From Tropicimonas sp. IMCC34043 (lineage in GTDB: Bacteria > Pseudomonadota > Alphaproteobacteria > Rhodobacterales > Rhodobacteraceae), in contig NZ_QMEK01000002.1 in the NCBI RefSeq assembly GCF_003390845.1, positions 62,001-126,000 on the forward strand: 64,000 bases of DNA. Reading direction: 5' to 3'. How positions within the stretch are numbered: position 1 is the stretch's first letter; the number at the start of each line of letters is the position of its first letter. Positions 20,546 to 27,967 of the stretch are shown piece by piece. Both the position numbers and the translations under genes were made by a program. Below the pieces are notes generated by a model. That model was not told the DNA's origin, did not search any database, and worked only from the letters and a program-made list of their open reading frames with translations.

Positions 20546-20580
20546 CAGCGACCGGCAGGGTCTTACCCGGCCGGTCGCTG
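20546..20580. terminator. Bidirectional hairpin between ppc and fdsA
   Basis: Perfect 11-bp outer arms CAGCGACCGGC (20546-20556) and GCCGGTCGCTG (20570-20580) enclose an inner GGGT/ACCC stem with a CTT loop. No T-run follows on either strand. It lies at the junction of the convergent ppc and fdsA genes, and the fdsA stop codon (20563-20565) falls within it. Function as a bidirectional terminator or mRNA 3' protector is inferred. Confidence 0.6.
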
Positions 20581-23358
20581 CGCGTCGCTGGCGGCCTCGG
20601 CCCGCTCTACCCGCACAGCCGAGTACTTGAACTCCGGGATCTTGCCCCAGGGGTCGAGCGCCGAATTGGTCAGGATGTTCGCCGCCGCCTCGACATAGGC
20701 GAAGGGCAGGAAGACGTTCCTTTCGGCCACCGCCCGGTCGGCCCGTGCCATCACGGTCAGGCTGCCGCGCCGGGTCGTCAGCCGGATCATCCCGCCTGGT
20801 GCAACGCCAAGCTCGCGCAGGGTCCTTGGGTGCAGCGAACAGTTCGCCTCGGGCTCCACCGCATCCAGCACCGCGGAGCGGCGGGTCATCGACCCGGTGT
20901 GCCAGTGTTCCAGTTGCCGCCCCGTGATCAGCACGAAGGGATAGTCGGCATCGGGGCTTTCGTCGGGCGGCACGATGCTGGCAGGCGTGAACCGCGCCTT
21001 GCCGCCCTCGCGCGGGAAACCGTCGCCAAAGACGATGGCCTGCCCCGGATCTTCGGGACCGAGCGAGGGATAGGTCACCGACCCCTTCTCCAGCCGCTCC
21101 CAGGTGATGTGATCGAACGAGGCCATGCCGGCCGTCATCTCGGCAAAGATCTCGGACGGGTGGGCATAGCTCCAGTCAAGCCCGAGCCTTCTGGCCAAGT
21201 CGACTACGATCCGCCAATCCTCGCGCGCCTCGCCGGGTGGCGGCACCACCTGACGGCCCATCTGGACCTGACGGTTGGTGTTGGTCACGGTCCCGGTCTT
21301 TTCGACCCAGGCGCTGGAGGGCAGCACCACGTCGGCATAATTCGCGGTCTCGGTCAGGAAGATGTCCTGCACCACCAGATGGTCGAGCTTCGCGAGCGCC
21401 GCGCGGGCGTGATCGACGTCTGGGTCCGACATCGCCGGGTTCTCGCCCAGGATATACATGCCGCGGATCTCCCGGCGATGGATCGCCTCCATGATCTCGA
21501 CCACGGTCAGTCCGGGCTCGCCGCTGAAGGTGGCCCCGCCCCACAGATCCGAGAATGCGGCGCGCACCGTATCGTCGGTCACGCTTTGATAATCCGGCAG
21601 GAACATCGGGATCAGGCCCGCGTCCGAGGCGCCCTGAACGTTGTTCTGGCCGCGCAGCGGGTGCAGGCCGGTGCCCGGGCGGCCGACATTGCCGGTCATC
21701 AGCGCAAGGCTGATCAGGCAGCGCGAGTTGTCGGTGCCGTGGACATGCTGGCTGACCCCCATGCCCCAGAAGATCATGCCGGCTTTGCCCCCCGCGAAAG
21801 CCCGCGCGACCGCACGGATCTGGCCCGCGGGAATGCCGCAAAGAGCCTCCATCGCCTCGGGGGAAAAGCCGTCGAGATGCGTCTGCATCGCTGGCCAGTT
21901 CACCGTGAAACGATCAATATAGTCCCGGTCGTAAAGGCCCTCTTCGACGATCACATGCATGATCGCGTTCAGCAGCGCCACATCGGTGCCGGGGCGGAAC
22001 TGCAGCATGTGGGCGGCGTGGCGCGCCAGCGCCTGTCCACGCGGGTCCATCACGATCAGCGTGCCGCCGCGCTTGGCGAACTGTTTGAAGAAGGTCGCGG
22101 CGACGGGGTGGTTTTCGACCGGGTTGGCGCCGATCACGATGGCCACGTCGGCATGTTCAATCTGGTTGAAGCTGGCGGTCACAGCACCCGAGCCGATGTT
22201 TTCGATCAGCGCCGCCACCGACGAGGCATGACACAGCCGCGTGCAGTGATCGACGTTGTTGTGGCCGAACCCCTGGCGGATCAGCTTCTGGAACAGATAG
22301 GCCTCTTCGTTCGAGCATTTGGCCGAGCCGAAGCCTGCCACAAGCTGCCCGTCCTCGTCCCGCAGCCGCGCCAGACCGGCGGCCGCAACCTCCAGCGCCT
22401 CGTCCCAGCCTGCCTCGCGGAAATGGCTCAGCAGGTTGCCGGGATCGACGTTCAGACCCTTTGCCGGCGCATCCGTCCGGCGGATCAGCGGCCGGGTCAG
22501 CCGGTGCGGGTGGGTGATATAATCATAGCCGAAGCGACCCTTGACGCAGAGCCGGTTTTCGTTCGCCGGCCCCGCGATGCCTTCGGCAAACAGAATCCGG
22601 CCGTCCCGCACCTTGTAGGAGATCTGGCAGCCGACCCCGCAATAGGGACAGACGCTGTCGACCGCACGGTCGATGGCGGCGCGATCGCCCGCGCCATCGG
22701 CGTCGAGGAGCGTGGCGGGCATCAACGCGCCGGTCGGGCAGGCCTGAACGCATTCGCCGCAGGCCACGCAGGTGCTGTCGCCCATCGGATCGTCGAGATC
22801 GAACACGACGCGGGTGTGCGCCCCGCGGTGGGCCATGCCGATCACATCGTTCACCTGTACCTCGCGGCAGGCACGGACGCAGAGGTTGCAGTGGATGCAG
22901 GCGTCGAGGTTCACCGCCATGGCGATATGGCTGTCATCGGGCCGCGGCACGGCATCGGCGTCTCGCGGTGGAAAACGGCTGGCCGTGACCCCGGCCGCGG
23001 CCGCCATGGCGCTGAAATGGGACGAAGCATCGTGCGGCGTCGCGGGCTGATCGGCGGCCAGCAGTTCGATCACCATGGCGCGGGCCTTGGTGGCGCGCGC
23101 GCTGTCGGTCGCAACCTCCATCCCCTCGGTCACCGGACGCAGGCACGAGGCTGCAAGCGTACGTTCGCCCGCCACCTCGACCATGCAGGCACGGCAGTTT
23201 CCGTCGGGGCGATAGCCGGGCTCCGGGCGGTGGCAAAGATGCGGGATGCTGACTCCGGCACGCTGTGCTGCCTGCCAGATCGTTGTGCCCTCGGGCACGG
23301 TCAGGTCGGTGCCGTCGAGGCGGAAGGTAACGGTGGGGATCCGGGCGCCATCAGGCAT
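20563..23358 (-). CDS. fdsA: NAD-dependent formate dehydrogenase, alpha (Mo/W-bis-MGD) subunit
   Basis: A 931-residue catalytic subunit oxidising formate to CO2. From the N-terminus: a plant-type [2Fe-2S] domain (HLCHRPEPGYRPDGNCRACM, residues about 38-57), two [4Fe-4S] sites in CIHCNLCVRACRE and CVACGECVQACPTG, the proximal cluster motif CPYCGVGC, and the MGD-binding body. The metal ligand is cysteine (Cys376 in TRLCHAS), not selenocysteine. It overlaps the upstream fused beta gene by 8 bp. No small fdsD-type gene follows. Local tungstate and molybdate genes leave the metal open. Confidence 0.94.
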   Translation of the reverse strand: MPDGARIPTVTFRLDGTDLTVPEGTTIWQAAQRAGVSIPHLCHRPEPGYRPDGNCRACMVEVAGERTLAASCLRPVTEGMEVATDSARATKARAMVIELLAADQPATPHDASSHFSAMAAAAGVTASRFPPRDADAVPRPDDSHIAMAVNLDACIHCNLCVRACREVQVNDVIGMAHRGAHTRVVFDLDDPMGDSTCVACGECVQACPTGALMPATLLDADGAGDRAAIDRAVDSVCPYCGVGCQISYKVRDGRILFAEGIAGPANENRLCVKGRFGYDYITHPHRLTRPLIRRTDAPAKGLNVDPGNLLSHFREAGWDEALEVAAAGLARLRDEDGQLVAGFGSAKCSNEEAYLFQKLIRQGFGHNNVDHCTRLCHASSVAALIENIGSGAVTASFNQIEHADVAIVIGANPVENHPVAATFFKQFAKRGGTLIVMDPRGQALARHAAHMLQFRPGTDVALLNAIMHVIVEEGLYDRDYIDRFTVNWPAMQTHLDGFSPEAMEALCGIPAGQIRAVARAFAGGKAGMIFWGMGVSQHVHGTDNSRCLISLALMTGNVGRPGTGLHPLRGQNNVQGASDAGLIPMFLPDYQSVTDDTVRAAFSDLWGGATFSGEPGLTVVEIMEAIHRREIRGMYILGENPAMSDPDVDHARAALAKLDHLVVQDIFLTETANYADVVLPSSAWVEKTGTVTNTNRQVQMGRQVVPPPGEAREDWRIVVDLARRLGLDWSYAHPSEIFAEMTAGMASFDHITWERLEKGSVTYPSLGPEDPGQAIVFGDGFPREGGKARFTPASIVPPDESPDADYPFVLITGRQLEHWHTGSMTRRSAVLDAVEPEANCSLHPRTLRELGVAPGGMIRLTTRRGSLTVMARADRAVAERNVFLPFAYVEAAANILTNSALDPWGKIPEFKYSAVRVERAEAASDAQRPAG

Positions 23359-25054
23359 CGCCGCACACCTCCTCGGGGAAATGTTTCAGCGTCAGCCGGA
23401 TCGGGTTCGGCGCCGCCTGCCCGAGCCCGCAGATCGAGGCATCGGTCATCACCTGGCACAGGTCTTCCAGCAGCTCCGCATCCCAGTGCTCGGCCTGCAT
23501 CAGCTTTACCGCCTTTTCACAGCCGACCCGGCAGGGCGTGCACTGGCCGCAGCTTTCATCCTCGAAAAACCGCAGCATGTTCACGGCCGCGTCGCGAACC
23601 GAGTCGCGATCGGACAGAATGACCACCGCGGCCGACCCGATGAAGGTGCCCAAGGGTTGCAGCATATCGAAATCGAGCGGCACATCGCCCAGCGCCGCAG
23701 GCAGGATCCCCGAGGATGGCCCGCCGGGTTGATAGGCCTTGAACACATGCCCCTCGGCCATGCCGCCCGCCGCCGCGATCACCTCGCGCACCGTCGAACC
23801 GGCGGACAATTCATAGACTCCGGGGCGGGCGACCCGGCCCGAAACCGAATAGCTGCGCAGCCCGACGCGGTCGTTGTGAACGACCGATGTCATGATCTGC
23901 GGCCCCTCGCGCAGGATCCGCGTGACCCAGTGCAAGGTCTCGACATTGTGCACCAGCGTCGGGCGGCCGAACAACCCGACCTCGGCCACGAATGGCGGGC
24001 GGTGGCGCGGCAGGCCACGCTTGCCTTCGAGGCTTTCGATCATCGCGCTTTCCTCGCCGCAGATATAGGCGCCGGCACCGCGGCGCAGCTCGATATATCC
24101 GGGCGCGGCAAGGCCCGCGGTTTCAAGGGCTGCGATCTCGGCCTGAAGGGCCGTACGGATCTCGGGGTATTCGTCGCGGAGATAGATATAGCAGCGGTCC
24201 GCCTCGATCCCCCAGGCGGCGATCAGCATGCCCTCGAGGAACAGATGCGGCCGGGTTTCGAGGTGAAAGCGGTCCTTGAAGGTGCCAGGTTCGCCCTCGT
24301 CCCCGTTGACGGCCAGATAGCGGGGGCCGGGATGGCCGCGAACGGCCCGGGTCTTCATCCCGGCCGGAAACCCCGCCCCGCCAAGCCCGCGCAGCCCGGC
24401 GGCCAGCACCGTTTCAAGCGTTGCCTCACGGTCGCCACCGGCGCGCAGGCGTTCCAGCACGCTGTAGCCGCCGCCAGCGCGATAGGCCGCCAAATCCTCG
24501 TGCGCGATCCGGCGCGGCGCGGTCTGGCCCGCCGCGGCGGCGGCCAGCACGCTGTCAGGCGTCGCATGGCCGAGATAGTTCTGCCCGACCGCCACCGTGG
24601 GCGCGCTGTCGCAGCGCCCCATGCAGGGGCCACGCAAAACCCGCACCCGGGCCGGATCTGTCCCCGCCCGCAAGGCATCCGTCAACGCCTCGGCGCCCTG
24701 AAGCCTACAGGAAAGCGAGGAACAGACCCGGATGGTCAACTCGGGCGGCGGGGTCTGCCCGGCCGCTACCACGTCGAAATGGGCATAGAAGGTCGCGACC
24801 TCGAACACTTCGGCCTGCGACAGCCGCATTTCTTCGGCCAGCGCGCAAAGATGCGCTTCAGAGAGGAACCCGAAGCGATCCTGCAGCAGGTGCAGGAATT
24901 CGATCAGCAGATCGCGGCGCCGCGGCCGGTCGGCAAGCGTCGCGCGGACCTCGGCCAGCGCGTCCTCTCCAGCCTGCCGGCCCTTGGGCGTCACCCGCGA
25001 ACGTCCGGTGCCCTTGCGCTTCCAGATCCCTTTCGGGCCGTCAAGCGGTGCCAT
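23351..25054 (-). CDS. fdsB: NAD-dependent formate dehydrogenase, fused gamma-beta (FdsG-FdsB) diaphorase subunit
   Basis: A 567-residue fusion. Residues about 20-150 form the NuoE-like FdsG domain with a [2Fe-2S] site (CSSLSC and CMGRCD). The rest is NuoF-like FdsB with the NAD site (GLGGAGFPAGMK), the FMN site (YLAVNGDEGEPGTFKDR, YICGEESAMIESLEG) and a [4Fe-4S] site (SCGQCTPCRVGCEK). It passes electrons from FdsA to NAD. ATG at 25054 is preferred over 25087 because of a GGAGG six bases upstream. Fused beta subunits are known in two-subunit formate dehydrogenases such as Methylobacterium FDH1. Confidence 0.93.
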   Translation of the reverse strand: MAPLDGPKGIWKRKGTGRSRVTPKGRQAGEDALAEVRATLADRPRRRDLLIEFLHLLQDRFGFLSEAHLCALAEEMRLSQAEVFEVATFYAHFDVVAAGQTPPPELTIRVCSSLSCRLQGAEALTDALRAGTDPARVRVLRGPCMGRCDSAPTVAVGQNYLGHATPDSVLAAAAAGQTAPRRIAHEDLAAYRAGGGYSVLERLRAGGDREATLETVLAAGLRGLGGAGFPAGMKTRAVRGHPGPRYLAVNGDEGEPGTFKDRFHLETRPHLFLEGMLIAAWGIEADRCYIYLRDEYPEIRTALQAEIAALETAGLAAPGYIELRRGAGAYICGEESAMIESLEGKRGLPRHRPPFVAEVGLFGRPTLVHNVETLHWVTRILREGPQIMTSVVHNDRVGLRSYSVSGRVARPGVYELSAGSTVREVIAAAGGMAEGHVFKAYQPGGPSSGILPAALGDVPLDFDMLQPLGTFIGSAAVVILSDRDSVRDAAVNMLRFFEDESCGQCTPCRVGCEKAVKLMQAEHWDAELLEDLCQVMTDASICGLGQAAPNPIRLTLKHFPEEVCGDA

Positions 25055-25204
25055 GGCGTTCCTCCCCCTTGGCTTACAGGCTGGCACCGGGCGGCGGCTG
25101 CGTCAAATGCAGAAGGCGTGCATGCATGGATTGTCCGCGCAGGCGGGGATACCCTGAGCGGTACGCAGACCAGTCTGATCCACAATCGCTCCGGGAGATC
25201 CGCC

Positions 25205-26200
25205 ATGACACCACCCCCCCTGCCCGCCCTCATGACAGTGGTCGAGATCGGCACGCCCGGCGGGCCCGAAGCGCTGCAAGTCGCGAAACGCCCGCTGCCG
25301 GTTCCGGCCGCGGACGAGGTGCTGATCCGGGTCACTGCCGCCGGCGTGAACGGCCCCGACCTGATGCAGCGCAGCGGTCTCTATCCGCCGCCAAAGGGCG
25401 CCTCGGACCTGCCGGGGCTGGAGGTTTCGGGCGAGATCGTCGCCGTCGGGGCCGGACAGACCCTGTGGGCCTTGGGCGACCGGGTCTGCGCGCTGACCAA
25501 CGGCGGCGGCTATGCCGAATATGTTGCGGTGAACGCGGGGCATTGCCTGCCGATCCCGGACGGCGTGACCGAGATCGACGCCGCCGGGCTGCCCGAGACC
25601 TTCTTCACCGTCTGGAGCAACATCTTTCACGGCCACGAGTTGGCGCGCGACAGCCTGTTGCTGGTGCACGGCGGATCGGGGGGCATCGGATCGGCCGCGG
25701 TACAACTGGGCGCTGCGATGGGCCTGCGGGTCTTTGCCACCGTGGGGTCGGACCCGGCGGCCGATTTTGCCAGCTCGCTCGGCGCCCTGCGGGCGATCGA
25801 CTATCACCGCGAGGATTTCGTCGAGATCTGCCGCGAGGCCGGTGGCGCCGACGTCATCCTCGACATCGTCGGCGGCAGCTATGTCGGGCGCAACCTTCGG
25901 GCCGCGGCCCCTGACGGGCGGATCATCCAGCTGGCGTTCCGGCAGGGATCGAAGGTCGAGGTCGACCTGATGCCGGTGATGCTGAAGCGGCTGATCCTGA
26001 CCGGATCGACGCTGCGCCCGCGCCCGCCCGCCTTCAAGGCCGCGGTTGCGGCCGACCTGCGCCAGACCGCATGGCCCATGTTCGCAGACGGCAGGCTGCG
26101 CAGTGTGACCCATGCGGTGCTGCCGCTGGCCGAGGCGGCCGAGGCGCACCGGCAGATGGAGGCCGGCGGCCACCACGGAAAGATCCTGCTGACGCCCTGA
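25205..26200 (+). CDS. NAD(P)H:quinone oxidoreductase, zinc-free MDR family
   Basis: A 331-residue cytosolic reductase of the quinone oxidoreductase (PIG3/QOR) branch of the medium-chain dehydrogenase superfamily. GVNGPDLMQRSGLYPPP, the Rossmann region LLVHGGSGGIGSAAVQLG, and LRPRPPAFKAA match this branch; no zinc-binding cysteines are present. It is divergent from the formate dehydrogenase genes (150 bp apart). A role linked to formate metabolism is not evident. Confidence 0.88.
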   Translation: MTPPPLPALMTVVEIGTPGGPEALQVAKRPLPVPAADEVLIRVTAAGVNGPDLMQRSGLYPPPKGASDLPGLEVSGEIVAVGAGQTLWALGDRVCALTNGGGYAEYVAVNAGHCLPIPDGVTEIDAAGLPETFFTVWSNIFHGHELARDSLLLVHGGSGGIGSAAVQLGAAMGLRVFATVGSDPAADFASSLGALRAIDYHREDFVEICREAGGADVILDIVGGSYVGRNLRAAAPDGRIIQLAFRQGSKVEVDLMPVMLKRLILTGSTLRPRPPAFKAAVAADLRQTAWPMFADGRLRSVTHAVLPLAEAAEAHRQMEAGGHHGKILLTP

Positions 26201-26207
26201 CCGGATC

Positions 26208-26234
26208 GGCGGGCGGGCGCCAGACCCGCCCGCC
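26208..26234. terminator. Bidirectional GC hairpin between convergent genes
   Basis: Perfect 10-bp arms GGCGGGCGGG (26208-26217) and CCCGCCCGCC (26225-26234) with a 7-base loop, between the stops of the quinone oxidoreductase and the serine hydrolase. There is no T-run, so termination is inferred from position and stability. Confidence 0.55.
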
Positions 26235-26244
26235 ATCGCCCCTA

Positions 26245-27822
26245 TCAGACCCGCAGGAAACGCGAGGGGCCGGTTTCGCCGAACAACTCGATCTCGAGGC
26301 TGCCCGCCCGTCCGCCCGCAAAATCGCCGAAGATCAACGACGAACGCGAGCCGACTGGCGCGTTTTCATTGACGAAATCGAAGACCATCATGGCCCCGTC
26401 CCAGGGCTGAAGCGGGAACAACATCGGCTTTGGCCCCGCGGCGAGGATCAGGGCGTCATTCTTCTCCACGATCTCGATCATGCCGAAATAGGGATGCGCA
26501 TAGACACCGATGCAGGTCTCGGCCGCGGGCGGCGGGGCCGCTGCCGCCGGGGCCGAGGCGCCCTCGGTATGGCCGCGCAGGGTATAGAACCCTTCGAACC
26601 GCGGCGAAAAGCCGGCGTACCAGTCGCGGGTCTCGTGGCCGAACTGGGCGAGATCGGTGAAGGCGGCAGCGATCGATTCGACCGCGCCGACCGGTGCGGC
26701 GTTCGACAGCACCATTATCCCAAGATCGAGCGAGGGGATCAGCGAAAAGCAGGTTCCCGCCCCCAGCAGGAAGGCCCCGGAATGGCTGAGCCGGACGCGG
26801 CCCGACGGCTCGACCCCGACGTTGAAGCCAAAGCCATAGAACCCCGCCCGCGCGTCCGGGCTTTGTGGCTGGGACGAGAACGCCTGCGGGCTGATCGCGG
26901 GCAACAGCGCCCCGGGGGTCAGAACCTGGGTCCCGTCGTGGGCGCCATTCGCCAGCACCATCTTCATCCAGACCGCCATGTCGTTGACCGAAGAACTGAC
27001 GCCGCCCGCCGGCGATTGCGGGTCTGGCTGGCGCTGGAACAGCGGGGCAAAACCGTCGGCGGTGCGGGCGTGCGGGATGGCCCGGTTCTCGGCTGCCATG
27101 AAATCGGCAAACCGCGAACTGGTGGACGCCATGCCGAGCGGGCGATAGAGCACCTCTTCCGACAGGCTGGCCCAGTCGGTGCCCGAGGCCTGTGCCACTG
27201 CCTCGCCCGCCGCCGTAAGGCCATAATTGGTGTAGGCGTAGGAGATGCGGAACGGCGCAAGCGGCAGCAGGCGCAGGCGTTCAAGGATGGTCTGGCGGTC
27301 AAAGCCGAGGTCTTCAAGATCGTCGCCGGCGTGATCGGGCAGCCCCGAGCGGTGGCTGTAGAGATCGCCGATGGTCAGCTTTAAGCTGCGGTCGGGATCC
27401 GACAGCGCAAACCAGGGCAACAGATCGCGCATCCGGCTGTCCCAGGACACCACGCCTTCGCCGACCTGATGGGCGACCACGGTGGCGCCAACGGGTTTGG
27501 ACAGGGACGCAAGCTGAAAGACCGTATCCGGGGTCACAAGCTCTGCTGCCCCGACGCGGCGCAGGCCATAGCCGCTGGCCAGCACCGTCCGCCCCTCGTG
27601 CACCACCGCGACAGCAACGCCCGGAATGCCGCTGCGGGCCATGACGTCGGCGACGATCCGGTCCAGCTCGGCCACGGCCGCGTCGATCTGGCCCGGCGGC
27701 ACTGCAACGCCCACCACCCGGTCGGGCGGCAGGTCCTGTGCAACAGCCGCAAGCGGTGGCGCAACAAGCGCGGCGGCGCCGGTTCCGAGAAACAGACGAC
27801 GGGAAAGGGCGAAGGAAGTCAT
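26245..27822 (-). CDS. Exported serine hydrolase of the class C beta-lactamase/penicillin-binding family
   Basis: A 525-residue protein with a twin-arginine signal (SRRLFLGTGAAALVA) and a beta-lactamase-fold domain. The catalytic pairs are visible: Ser106-Leu-Ser-Lys109 (SxxK) and Tyr197-Thr-Asn199 (YxN). A C-terminal beta-rich extension of about 110 residues follows. Such proteins act as esterases, D-amino peptidases or carboxypeptidases; the substrate cannot be told from sequence. It is a single gene between convergent and same-strand neighbours. Confidence 0.85.
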   Translation of the reverse strand: MTSFALSRRLFLGTGAAALVAPPLAAVAQDLPPDRVVGVAVPPGQIDAAVAELDRIVADVMARSGIPGVAVAVVHEGRTVLASGYGLRRVGAAELVTPDTVFQLASLSKPVGATVVAHQVGEGVVSWDSRMRDLLPWFALSDPDRSLKLTIGDLYSHRSGLPDHAGDDLEDLGFDRQTILERLRLLPLAPFRISYAYTNYGLTAAGEAVAQASGTDWASLSEEVLYRPLGMASTSSRFADFMAAENRAIPHARTADGFAPLFQRQPDPQSPAGGVSSSVNDMAVWMKMVLANGAHDGTQVLTPGALLPAISPQAFSSQPQSPDARAGFYGFGFNVGVEPSGRVRLSHSGAFLLGAGTCFSLIPSLDLGIMVLSNAAPVGAVESIAAAFTDLAQFGHETRDWYAGFSPRFEGFYTLRGHTEGASAPAAAAPPPAAETCIGVYAHPYFGMIEIVEKNDALILAAGPKPMLFPLQPWDGAMMVFDFVNENAPVGSRSSLIFGDFAGGRAGSLEIELFGETGPSRFLRV

Positions 27823-27967
27823 GGGCGCGGTCCAATCAAGTCAGGTGCTATCACTGCACCGACACTAGCGTCCCGATATCGCCCAAGGAACTGCGTTTCG
27901 CAGATCCGGCGCCCGGACCCCGCGTCCGTCCCCTCGGACCCGCGTGTCGCACCGGCCGGACGCGCCG

